A DNA stretch of 64,000 nucleotides from JBBKWU01 sp037969035 (GTDB lineage: Bacteria > Pseudomonadota > Alphaproteobacteria > Micavibrionales > Micavibrionaceae). The stretch spans positions 62,001 through 126,000 of the forward strand of contig JBBKWU010000013.1 of NCBI GenBank assembly GCA_037969035.1. The letters run 5' to 3'. This document shows, piece by piece, positions 41,432 through 49,365 of the stretch. Made by a program: the position numbers and the translations under genes. The notes under the pieces were generated by a model. That model was not told where the DNA came from. It did not search any database and worked only from the letters and a program-made list of their open reading frames with translations. Positions within the stretch are counted from its first letter, which is position 1. Each line of letters opens with the position of its first letter.

Positions 41432-41496
41432 TATTTGACACGACGTTCTCTTTTTAATAATTATCTTATGGAATTAGATATTTCAGGGAGAATAAG

Positions 41497-41859
41497 ATGA
41501 CGCAAATAAACGTTGTATATAACGATACCGATATTCCAAAATTCCACGAATTGAAGGAAAAATTTACCAAAAGCGCACAGTATAGCGAAGACGGTAAAAG
41601 CGTGACTGTGGGGCAATACCAAGCATACAGGCGTTCGTTTTGGAGCTTGCGCCAATATATTGGTTTTGATTGTTTTGATCTGGAGCGCAAGAAAGTAGGC
41701 CTTTCTGCTTATTTTTTCCTTCATTCACGTCGACGTGAACTGGATGAGGCGGTTGATATTCTCTCAGGAAAACAAGCGAGCATGGCTTTAACCGAAGATG
41801 ATCGTACTCAAAATGCTATTCGGGCGCTTGAGGCTAAAATAACCGAATTCAATCGTTAA
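41497..41859 (+). CDS. Small protein of unknown function
   Basis: I do not recognise this 120-residue protein. It has no signal peptide or membrane segment. It is rich in charged and aromatic residues and contains the repeated turn YRRSFWSLRQYIGFDCFDL. A helical C-terminus follows. GGGAG precedes the ATG at a good distance. It converges on the gene at 41877 with a 17-bp gap. Function unknown. Confidence 0.6.
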   Translation: MTQINVVYNDTDIPKFHELKEKFTKSAQYSEDGKSVTVGQYQAYRRSFWSLRQYIGFDCFDLERKKVGLSAYFFLHSRRRELDEAVDILSGKQASMALTEDDRTQNAIRALEAKITEFNR

Positions 41860-41876
41860 TCCTTGTTGGGGATGCT

Positions 41877-42491
41877 TTAGTTGAATCCAAGTTGGGTATT
41901 ATTTTGCTGACCTGACGGGGGCGAATAATTTTCGTAGTAAACAGGCTCTTGTGGGATGTTGATTGATATCGTGTCGCTTGTATTTTTATCCATAAAATCA
42001 TTAAAGCCAGTGACTGATTCGGCGTATTTGGGATCATTCATGAAGCTTGTATGTTCTGCAAAATTTCTGAGCATACTGAATTGACCAGCTATAACGCCTG
42101 GGTGACCCTCTAGGGCTTCATACACATATTTTCCATCAGCACCCATAACGAAGTTTGTTAGCTCCGATGTTCTTAATTCGGTTCCTGTGCGCAGTTCAAA
42201 TTCATATCGTGTGTCCGCAACGATGTTTGATAGGATTCGTTCGTTATCAAGCATCTCTTGCGGGATTTCTGTTGGTTCCTCACCAAACAAAATTTTTGTA
42301 GCATTATCCATGCGAATATCGCCGATTTTATCAAGCAGCTTATCGGCGGCATAGGCGTAATCGCCGACTTGCGGGGCCCCGAAATTGCCGTCCATCAGGG
42401 CAACGACACCCTTATCATCCATATCGCGTGCGATATCTCTAAGCGTGTCTGTGTAGTCTGAAAAATGTTCAGGTGGTGTCATATCTGCCAA
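41877..42491 (-). CDS. Protein of unknown function
   Basis: I do not recognise this 204-residue acidic protein. It has no signal peptide or membrane segment. It begins MADMTPPEHFSDYTDTLRDI and appears mostly helical up to about residue 140; the end is Pro/Gln/Asn-rich. It follows the gene at 42599 on the same strand with a 107-bp gap. A role in secretion or in regulation cannot be inferred. Confidence 0.6.
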   Translation of the reverse strand: MADMTPPEHFSDYTDTLRDIARDMDDKGVVALMDGNFGAPQVGDYAYAADKLLDKIGDIRMDNATKILFGEEPTEIPQEMLDNERILSNIVADTRYEFELRTGTELRTSELTNFVMGADGKYVYEALEGHPGVIAGQFSMLRNFAEHTSFMNDPKYAESVTGFNDFMDKNTSDTISINIPQEPVYYENYSPPSGQQNNTQLGFN

Positions 42492-42598
42492 AAAAACTCT
42501 CCCGTATAAACCTGTTTTCTGTCGCGTATTATATTCAGATCATTTTAGGGGATTAGTTTTAAGAAATATTTAAAGCGGGTGTGGAGAGCGCTATGTCT

Positions 42599-43297
42599 CT
42601 AGACAGGTTTAAGCTCATTTTTTGATGTTTTGTGATGGGCGAGATAGGTCTCTATTGTTTTGCGTAAATCCTGCCCTTCTTTGATCGGAGCATCGATTTG
42701 CAGGCATGGGCGGAAGGCATTGCTTGCGACTTCGACAATGCTTGGTTTGAATGTCGCCGTTGGGAAAATAGCTTTGAGTTGCCCGACAAGGTCTTTGTAA
42801 GCGGGCGTGTGACCTACGGCCTCAGCTTTAAAGCGCAGCTCTAGAGCCCTCTCACGATCGGCTTCACTTAACAGGTTGAACTCTTCATAAACGCGCTGCT
42901 GAAACCGAAAATGGAGGCGTGGTTTGTCTCGTTTTAGTGTTGCGGCAAAGTCTTCGGCAATTTCTTCGATGGCGGCTTGCGAGAGATTTATGTTCGTGAC
43001 AGGAATGTGTGCATTATACATGCCCGCATTATCGGCTAGTTTGGTTCTTTGGGCGGCCAACGCAAATTCCGAGTTTAACGAACGCAGCAGATTTTTCATC
43101 ATGGCCGGCATGTTTTCAGGAGCGATAGCTTGTACTGAAAGCAAATCGTAAAATAGCTCAAACGGTGGATCTGTTTTTGGATCGGCGCTGTCGGGCGTAT
43201 CTGTCGGCGCTTCGTTTAGTATAGGATTATTGCTATCCAGCCCCTTTTTCAGGCGGAACAAGTTCATGTCGACAATTTTGTTATCTTCTTTATCCAT
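42599..43297 (-). CDS. Protein of unknown function
   Basis: I do not recognise this 232-residue protein. A polar head of about 45 residues rich in Asp and Pro is followed by a largely helical domain with Leu/Ala/Glu-rich stretches (ELFYDLLSVQAIAPENMPAM and LLSEADRERALELRFKAEA). It has no signal peptide or membrane segment. The start at 43297 lies 160 bp from guaB on the other strand. Function unknown. Confidence 0.6.
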   Translation of the reverse strand: MDKEDNKIVDMNLFRLKKGLDSNNPILNEAPTDTPDSADPKTDPPFELFYDLLSVQAIAPENMPAMMKNLLRSLNSEFALAAQRTKLADNAGMYNAHIPVTNINLSQAAIEEIAEDFAATLKRDKPRLHFRFQQRVYEEFNLLSEADRERALELRFKAEAVGHTPAYKDLVGQLKAIFPTATFKPSIVEVASNAFRPCLQIDAPIKEGQDLRKTIETYLAHHKTSKNELKPV

Positions 43298-43457
43298 ACA
43301 CTATCATTAATAGTCCGCACTATATATGTCAAGGCAAAGGCGGAATAGCCGAAGTGAGGGGTCAGGAAAAAAATCGCTGGATTTTCCGTGGCGTATCCTA
43401 TACCTATAATTGTCAAATTCTTCCGCCATTTTGCGCCATTTAAAGGAGTTTGACGCC

Positions 43458-44945
43458 ATGCCATTAAAATCTTCCAAAAATCAGATCCACGAAGGCTTAA
43501 CATTCGATGATGTGCTGCTTATTCCTGCGGCATCTGACATTCATCCGAATGATGCAAACACAAAAACAAAGCTAACTAAATCAATATCGCTAAATATCCC
43601 TGTTCTGGCGGCTGCCATGGATACGGTCACAGAATCCGCGATGGCGATTGCAATGGCACAAGCAGGCGGGCTTGGTATTGTTCACCGTAACATGACCCCC
43701 GAAGAACAAGCCGATCAAATTCGCCGTGTGAAACGGTTCGAGAGTGGCATGGTTGTGAACCCGATTACGATTAATCCAAACGCGACGCTGGGTGATGCGC
43801 TGGATTTGATGGAGTTCTATCATATCTCAGGCATTCCCGTGACCGAAGAAAGCGGCAAGCTTGTTGGTATTTTGACAAACCGTGATGTGCGCTTTGCCGA
43901 AAACCGTGATCAACCTGTGCGCGAGCTTATGACGTCTGACGGGCTCGTAAAAATTGTGGGCGAAGTCGATAAAGAAGAAGCCAAGCGTTTGTTGCACAAA
44001 CACCGCATTGAAAAACTTTTGGTGGTGGATGATGCGGGGCGCTGCACAGGGCTTGTCACCGTAAAAGATATCGAAAAATCAGCCCTTCACCCCCATGCCA
44101 GCAAAGACGCGCAAGGACAGCTTTTGGTTGGTGCCGCCGTTGGTACAGGCAATACAGGGTTTGAACGCGCTGAATTAATGGCAGAGGCTGGTTTGGACGT
44201 GATTGTGGTTGATACCGCGCACGGGCATTCGAAAAATGTACTGGAAACGGTTGCCCGTATCCGTAAAGAGGTAAAATCTTCTAAGCTACAAATTATCGCG
44301 GGTAACATTGCTACGGGTGATGCGGCAAAAGCTTTGATCGATCATGGCGCGGATGCTGTGAAGGTGGGCATTGGCCCCGGTTCAATCTGCACAACACGCG
44401 TTGTCGCGGGTGTCGGTGTGCCGCAATTAACAGCCATTATGAATGTGGCTGAGGCTTGCGCGAAAAAGGGTATTCCTGTCGTTGCTGATGGCGGTATCAA
44501 ATATTCAGGCGATATGGCCAAAGCCGTTGCGGCTGGCGCAGATTGCGTGATGATGGGCAGCATGTTTGCAGGCACAGACGAAGCACCGGGCGAGGTGATC
44601 TTGTATCAGGGCCGATCATACAAGACATATCGCGGTATGGGTTCCGTTGGTGCCATGATGCGCGGTTCTGCTGATCGTTATTTCCAAGCAGGCGTAACAC
44701 AAAGCCAGAAATTGGTGCCCGAAGGCATCGAAGGGCGCGTGCCTTATAAAGGTGCCGTAGGCGCCGTACTTCACCAAATGGTCGGTGGTTTACGCGCGGC
44801 GATGGGCTACACAGGCTGCCGCACAATCGACGAGATGAAGACCAAAGCTGAATTCATGCGCATGACAAGCGCAGGCTACCGCGAAAGCCACGTGCATGAT
44901 GTAACGGTCACCCAAGAAGCCCCGAATTACCGCGTGAGCGAGTAA
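43458..44945 (+). CDS. guaB: IMP dehydrogenase
   Basis: GuaB oxidises IMP to XMP, the first step to GMP. The 495 residues fit the family. FDDVLLIPAASDI opens the barrel; two CBS domains (about 95-210) are inserted; the catalytic loop GPGSICTTRVVAGVG has Cys311; the flap QSQKLVPEGIEGRVPYKG and the typical end follow. The ATG at 43458 is preferred since AGGAG lies ten bases upstream; a longer frame starts at 43410 without one. GuaA is encoded 6.3 kb downstream. The assignment is safe. Confidence 0.96.
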   Translation: MPLKSSKNQIHEGLTFDDVLLIPAASDIHPNDANTKTKLTKSISLNIPVLAAAMDTVTESAMAIAMAQAGGLGIVHRNMTPEEQADQIRRVKRFESGMVVNPITINPNATLGDALDLMEFYHISGIPVTEESGKLVGILTNRDVRFAENRDQPVRELMTSDGLVKIVGEVDKEEAKRLLHKHRIEKLLVVDDAGRCTGLVTVKDIEKSALHPHASKDAQGQLLVGAAVGTGNTGFERAELMAEAGLDVIVVDTAHGHSKNVLETVARIRKEVKSSKLQIIAGNIATGDAAKALIDHGADAVKVGIGPGSICTTRVVAGVGVPQLTAIMNVAEACAKKGIPVVADGGIKYSGDMAKAVAAGADCVMMGSMFAGTDEAPGEVILYQGRSYKTYRGMGSVGAMMRGSADRYFQAGVTQSQKLVPEGIEGRVPYKGAVGAVLHQMVGGLRAAMGYTGCRTIDEMKTKAEFMRMTSAGYRESHVHDVTVTQEAPNYRVSE

Positions 44946-44949
44946 ACCG

Positions 44950-45630
44950 ATGGCAAGAATCAAAAAACAAGGCGCAGCAACGGTTGGGCTGTATTTACGG
45001 GTTGGGCCTGCGATTGAGATTGATATGATCATTCGTGATCTGAAGCAGATCTTTTTCACGATCAATGGGTCAGATTATGAGCGCAATATGCACGCGATTG
45101 AGATCACGGGTAGCGTAGACGATGACCCTGATTTCATTGAAAAAGCCAAAGTCATTGCCCTATTTGCCGCCAAAAGCGCAGTTGTTCCGATTTACCGCGG
45201 TCATCCTACGACTGCCAAGGAAATTGGCGCGGAGGGTGTGTTGCTCACCACGCTTGATGATATCGGTATCGCGCGCGAAATCTTCGGCGAGAGCGGTATT
45301 ATCGGCCTGCATTGTGGGATCAGCAACGAAGATGCCGCGGCAGCCTTTGACGCGGAAGTTGATTTTGTTTGCTTTGGCTTGGGCGGGAACAAAATGCCTG
45401 CGGCGGATGTTTTAACATTCTGGACGATGCTTACCGATCTCCCTGCTGTTGTCGAAGGTGCGATCAGCAATGATTATTGTGATTACTACGTCAAAGCGGG
45501 CGCAGGCTTTATCGATGGCACGCACTATATTTGGGGTCATGAAAAAGGCGTGATGCAAGGCACAGTCAATATGCTGCATGCGATTGATTTGGCGCTGACC
45601 GAAGGCACAAAAGAAAAGACGAAGCAATAA
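44950..45630 (+). CDS. Thiamine-phosphate-synthase-like (ThiE-like) TIM-barrel protein
   Basis: The 226-residue protein has a TIM-barrel pattern like ThiE: a strand ending AVVPIYRG, GAEGVLLTTLDDIGIARE, a GLHCGISNEDAAAAF strand-helix, then VDFVCFGLG in place of the phosphate loop. It lacks the ThiE PTxTK-like loop, so it may not be a true thiamine-phosphate synthase. It starts 4 bp after guaB and is translated with it, followed by a GNAT gene. Role unknown; a pseudo-ThiE or another barrel enzyme is possible. Confidence 0.55.
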   Translation: MARIKKQGAATVGLYLRVGPAIEIDMIIRDLKQIFFTINGSDYERNMHAIEITGSVDDDPDFIEKAKVIALFAAKSAVVPIYRGHPTTAKEIGAEGVLLTTLDDIGIAREIFGESGIIGLHCGISNEDAAAAFDAEVDFVCFGLGGNKMPAADVLTFWTMLTDLPAVVEGAISNDYCDYYVKAGAGFIDGTHYIWGHEKGVMQGTVNMLHAIDLALTEGTKEKTKQ

Positions 45631-45650
45631 CCACAGGATGAAGGCAAACC

Positions 45651-46205
45651 ATGAATTTTACAACCAGTATAGCCACCAAAGATGACGTTGCTGATCTTGC
45701 GCATTTACATGTGCAGGGCTGGCGGGATGCGTATGGTGGGCTTTTACCTGATGAATATATCGAAAGAAAAACCGAAGCCGCGCGTCGTGACCAATGGGCA
45801 AAATGGTTCGACGAAGGCAAAATGGAAGCCGTGATTGCCTATGCCCATGATGGCAAAGCCGCAGGGTTCATTTCCTATGGTCAGCTCAAAACACCACCCC
45901 CGGGGATGTCACCAATTCGCCCTTTATACTCATCCGAAGTATATGCATTTTATATTTTGGCGGATTATTGGCGGCAGGGGTTGGGTACGGAATTGCTGAA
46001 ATGTTGCGCTGAAAATTTGGCAGCGGAAAAGTCTAAATCTCTATGTCTATGGGTGCTTGAGAAAAATAAACGCGCCGTTTCGTTTTATAAAAAAATAGGC
46101 GGCGAACGCTGCGGAAAGATGGATGCAGAATTCGGCCCCACCACCGCCCGCGAAGTCTGCTTCGGCTGGCGTGACACGTCACGGATCATTGAGGCGGCAC
46201 CGTAA
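45651..46205 (+). CDS. GNAT family N-acetyltransferase
   Basis: A GNAT acetyltransferase of 184 residues. It begins with a strand TTSIATKDDVADLAHLHVQG, a helix VQGWRDAYGG, then SEVYAFYILADYWRQGLGTELLK, which carries the acetyl-CoA loop (Q/R-x-x-G-x-G), and ends with a strand LCLWVLEKNKRAVSFYKKIG. AGGATGAAGG ahead of the ATG can serve as ribosome binding site. The substrate is unknown. It is the last gene of the guaB unit. Confidence 0.85.
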   Translation: MNFTTSIATKDDVADLAHLHVQGWRDAYGGLLPDEYIERKTEAARRDQWAKWFDEGKMEAVIAYAHDGKAAGFISYGQLKTPPPGMSPIRPLYSSEVYAFYILADYWRQGLGTELLKCCAENLAAEKSKSLCLWVLEKNKRAVSFYKKIGGERCGKMDAEFGPTTAREVCFGWRDTSRIIEAAP

Positions 46206-46218
46206 ATTTTTTTACGGT
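46199..46218. terminator. Candidate bidirectional terminator
   Basis: ACCGTAAA and TTTACGGT pair perfectly around TTTT, at the 3' ends of the convergent GNAT gene and the small exported protein gene. The stem is AT-rich and holds both stop codons. Confidence 0.4.
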
Positions 46219-46493
46219 TTAAGCTTTGGCGGACATTCACCTTCAACTGGCGTCAACATGCAGGGGTGAAACGGTACAGGCTCTTTTTTAGGCTTAGGAG
46301 TCGTTATCGGGTTTGTCGATTCATCAGAATTTGATTTTTCTGGTCTAGGACAATCGTCATTTTCCACTGGTGTGAACCAGCATGACGGAACAGGTGAACT
46401 ATTTTCTGTTGGTTTTTCCTGTGCAAATACGGCGGATGCGGTTGCAAATAAGCATGCTATTGCGGTCGTGCCAATTGATAATCTTGTTTTCAT
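46212..46493 (-). CDS. Small exported protein with a repeated Cys-TPVE motif
   Basis: The 93-residue protein has a signal peptide ending in AVFAQ and two copies of a short motif: PSCWFTPVENDDCP and HPCMLTPVEGECPP, each with two cysteines around TPVE. Between them is a Ser/Thr/Lys/Pro linker. GGAGG lies seven bases upstream of the ATG at 46493; a longer frame to 46586 has no signal peptide at its start. The paired cysteines suggest small disulfide loops. Function unknown. Confidence 0.75.
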   Translation of the reverse strand: MKTRLSIGTTAIACLFATASAVFAQEKPTENSSPVPSCWFTPVENDDCPRPEKSNSDESTNPITTPKPKKEPVPFHPCMLTPVEGECPPKLKP

Positions 46494-46637
46494 GGTGATT
46501 CCTCCATCTGTTATTTTAATTGTGGTATTTGTGTGAATACGATAATTAAAAACATATGTCAACTTATCTTGATCATTCACTTGCATTCTTGGCCTTACTC
46601 CATTTATATGCAGTCTTAGTTAGAAAGAAGAAATGTT

Positions 46638-47966
46638 ATGACTCCCTCCGCCCGCGTGAAAGCGACGATTGAAATTTTTGAACGGCTTGATACGGGCCGT
46701 GTGCCGATGGATGCTATTGTCGGCGATTACATGCGCCAGCGCCGCTATATCGGTTCCAAAGACCGCGCAAACATTGCGGATCGTGCGTATAACATTGTTC
46801 GCGCCCAAGCCCGCATCACGTGGTGGTTGGATATGGCACATATGGAAGACACAGCGCGCAACCGCGTTTTGACATTTTCTGCGCTGTCAGAAAGTATGGA
46901 TATCCATGATTTGTTCGATGGTACGAAATATGGCCCTGAATCTCTTGATCAGCGCGAAAAATCCTATGTGAAGAAGCTGAAAGATTTGGGTTTGAATTGT
47001 GCGGATATGCCAGAAAATGTTCTGGTTGAATGCCCACCGCAATACGAAGAAAGATTACGCGCCGTGTTTGGTGATGATTTTGTTCCTGAAATGCAGGCCA
47101 TGATGGAAGGCGCGTCGCTTGATATGCGCGTCAATATCTGGCGCTCTGATCGTGAAAAAGCGATGGAATCTTTGAAAGAATCGGGCATCCGCACGGATGA
47201 AACGGAAATCTCGCCATGGGGTTTGCGCGCACGGGATAAGGTGTTTTTGTCTAAATCCAAGGCTTACCTTAAAGGCTGGGTCGAGATTCAAGATGAAGGC
47301 TCACAGCTTATTGCCCATGTTTGCGATGTAAAGCCGGGTATGCAGGTTTTGGATTATTGCGCGGGTGGTGGCGGTAAAACGCTGGCGCTTGCTGCGGCGA
47401 TGCAGAATAAAGGCCGTATTGTTGCGGCTGATATTGATGGTCGCCGTTTGGAAAAAAGCCGTCCCCGTTTTAAAAAGGGCGGTGTTGCCGACATTATCGA
47501 GGTGCGCCCGTTATCTGACGAGAAAAACCGTAAATGGTTACGCCGTCAAAAAGAGAGCTTTGATGTTGTGCTGACAGATGTGCCGTGTAGCGGAACTGGC
47601 ACGTGGCGTCGTAATCCCGATATGCGCTGGCGTGAATATGGCCCGAGCTTAGATGAGCTTGTCGCCATTCAGGCCGAGATTTTGGAAAAAGTTGCCAAAT
47701 GTGTGAAAACGGGCGGAAAGCTTGTTTACGCGACATGCTCGCTGTTGCCTGAAGAAAACGAAGGGCAAATAGAGACATTTTTGAAAGCTCATCCAGAGTT
47801 CAGCGTCGAAGCTATTGATCCTGCGCGCGGTATAGGCAGCCCTTATATGCGCCTGTCGCCATATCGCAATAAGACAGATGGATTTTTTGCTGCCGTTCTA
47901 AAACGTAGCGATGAAACATTCATCACACCTAAGAAAAGCCGTGACGACGAAGAATCTGACGATTAG
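46638..47966 (+). CDS. RsmB-type rRNA m5C methyltransferase (NOL1/NOP2/Sun family)
   Basis: An SAM-dependent cytosine-C5 rRNA methyltransferase of 442 residues. A NusB-like N-terminal domain (1-150) precedes the Rossmann domain with LDYCAGGGGKTLALAAA, and the two cysteines of the mechanism: TDVPCSGTGTWRRNPDMRW and YATCSLLPEENEGQ. This matches RsmB, which methylates C967 of 16S rRNA, more than RsmF. The Lys-rich tail ends in Asp/Glu. It overlaps the convergent phosphorylase by 4 bp. Whether the target is C967 is inferred. Confidence 0.9.
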   Translation: MTPSARVKATIEIFERLDTGRVPMDAIVGDYMRQRRYIGSKDRANIADRAYNIVRAQARITWWLDMAHMEDTARNRVLTFSALSESMDIHDLFDGTKYGPESLDQREKSYVKKLKDLGLNCADMPENVLVECPPQYEERLRAVFGDDFVPEMQAMMEGASLDMRVNIWRSDREKAMESLKESGIRTDETEISPWGLRARDKVFLSKSKAYLKGWVEIQDEGSQLIAHVCDVKPGMQVLDYCAGGGGKTLALAAAMQNKGRIVAADIDGRRLEKSRPRFKKGGVADIIEVRPLSDEKNRKWLRRQKESFDVVLTDVPCSGTGTWRRNPDMRWREYGPSLDELVAIQAEILEKVAKCVKTGGKLVYATCSLLPEENEGQIETFLKAHPEFSVEAIDPARGIGSPYMRLSPYRNKTDGFFAAVLKRSDETFITPKKSRDDEESDD

Positions 47967-48775
47967 AGATTTACGATAAACTCGCGGATTAGTTTTGCCA
48001 TGTTTTGCTCTGCTTTTGCGGCTCCTTCGAGCGTTTGATCGTGAGAGAGCGCAACATCACCCATACCTGCGGCCAGATTTGTAACGGCTGATATTCCAAT
48101 ACATTGTAAACCACAATGGCGCGCAATGATGTTTTCGGTGACAGTCGACATGCCGACAAGATCAGCACCAATCGCGCGCGCCATGCCGATTTCGGCAGGC
48201 GTTTCAAATGTGGGGCCAAGAAACTGGCAATAAACACCTTCGCCCATTGTAATGCCTGCCTTGTTGGCGGCACTCATAAGGTTTTTGCGTAAATCAGCAT
48301 CCCATGCGTTTTCCATCGGCGGAAAGCGCGGCCCCCATTCATCATCATTATCACCGATTAAGGGATTTGTGCCTGTCAGGTTAATATGATCGCTGATTGC
48401 CATTAATGACCCAGGGCCATAGCTTTTAATCAATGATCCTGCGGCGTTGGTCAGCATCAGCGTCTGCACGCCCAGTGATTTAATCGTGCGGATCATGGTT
48501 TTGAGCGAGTCAACGGCATTGCCTTCGTATAAATGCTTACGGCCTTTGAGAAACATGACGTTTTTACCGCCAACCGTGCCCAAAAGAACCACACCATCAT
48601 GTCCTACAACATTGGTTTGTGGAAAACCCGCAAGTTCACTATAGGAAATTGTGGCTTTCACATCCATAATGTCGGTGATTTTACCAAGACCCGAACCCAG
48701 AATAATTGCGATTTCAGGTGCAAAGTCAGGTAAAGCATTTTGTATCGTGGCTGTCGATTTTTGAATATTGTTCAT
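47963..48775 (-). CDS. Purine nucleoside phosphorylase (inosine/guanosine type)
   Basis: This trimeric-type phosphorylase cleaves inosine and guanosine to base and ribose 1-phosphate. The 270 residues fit: IILGSGLGKITD at the phosphate site, FLKGRKHLYEGN, TNAAGSLIKSYGPGS, a Glu-containing FLGPTFETPAE, MSTVTENIIARHCGL and SAVTNLAAG. It lies in a window that also holds guaB and guaA, so it serves purine salvage. It overlaps the RsmB-type gene by 4 bp, tail to tail. Confidence 0.93.
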   Translation of the reverse strand: MNNIQKSTATIQNALPDFAPEIAIILGSGLGKITDIMDVKATISYSELAGFPQTNVVGHDGVVLLGTVGGKNVMFLKGRKHLYEGNAVDSLKTMIRTIKSLGVQTLMLTNAAGSLIKSYGPGSLMAISDHINLTGTNPLIGDNDDEWGPRFPPMENAWDADLRKNLMSAANKAGITMGEGVYCQFLGPTFETPAEIGMARAIGADLVGMSTVTENIIARHCGLQCIGISAVTNLAAGMGDVALSHDQTLEGAAKAEQNMAKLIREFIVNL

Positions 48776-48925
48776 TCACTCTAAATGCCACGTAAAAAAA
48801 GATGGAGCAAGAAATCTTTATTTTGCATATTTATATTGTAATTTAGTAAGTTCTACTTTATAAAACCGCAAGCTGAGCTTTCAGTGAAACCTACATCGCT
48901 AAACATAAACACAGGACGTATTATC

Positions 48926-49279
48926 ATGACAACCGTATCCTCTGTACTATCTACCGTAAAACCCCGCACCGTAATCTATGATTTGAACGAGCTTTTTGTT
49001 GCTGCTGTGGCAGACCAAAAAATGCGCGCAGCTGACCTTAAAACATACTCTAATACGGAGTATGGCAACTCCATGTGCACCGCACTTTTGAACAACGCGA
49101 CCAAGGTCGTTGATGCGCTGCAAGCATTTAAAGATGCTGGTGCAACTGAAGTTGAAACCAAGTATGCTTTGCCAGAAAATGAGAGATTATCTCAAAATCC
49201 AGATTCATTGCTTTATCTTCAAATAGCACGTGGCCAAGTAACACCTGTTACGACACCTGCTTTAAAGCAAGCCATGTAA
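48926..49279 (+). CDS. Small protein of unknown function
   Basis: The 117-residue protein begins MTTVSSVLSTVKPRTVIYDL. It has no signal peptide or membrane segment and looks mostly helical with a mid-section AALLNNATKVVDALQAFKD-like (positions 55-75). The ATG at 48926 has AGGACG nearby; an upstream start at 48884 is less likely. I do not recognise the family. It stands alone between the phosphorylase and the sulfotransferase genes. Confidence 0.6.
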   Translation: MTTVSSVLSTVKPRTVIYDLNELFVAAVADQKMRAADLKTYSNTEYGNSMCTALLNNATKVVDALQAFKDAGATEVETKYALPENERLSQNPDSLLYLQIARGQVTPVTTPALKQAM

Positions 49280-49307
49280 TTGTTGTGTGGGCATGCCGCA
49301 GGGTAAC

Positions 49308-49335
49308 CACGCGTGTCCTAACGAACACAGGCGTG
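49308..49335. other. Hairpin between convergent genes
   Basis: CACGC-GTGT and ACAC-GCGTG form a 9-bp stem with a 2-nt bulge and an 8-nt loop. No T run follows, so a terminator role is doubtful. It is structured 3' sequence between the gene at 48926 and the sulfotransferase. Confidence 0.35.
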
Positions 49336-49365
49336 AACGTGTTGGCTTAAGCTAAAACGCTAAGT

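Noticed and set aside
49308..49335. Intrinsic terminator for the gene at 48926
   Set aside because: The stem has a bulge and no T run follows.
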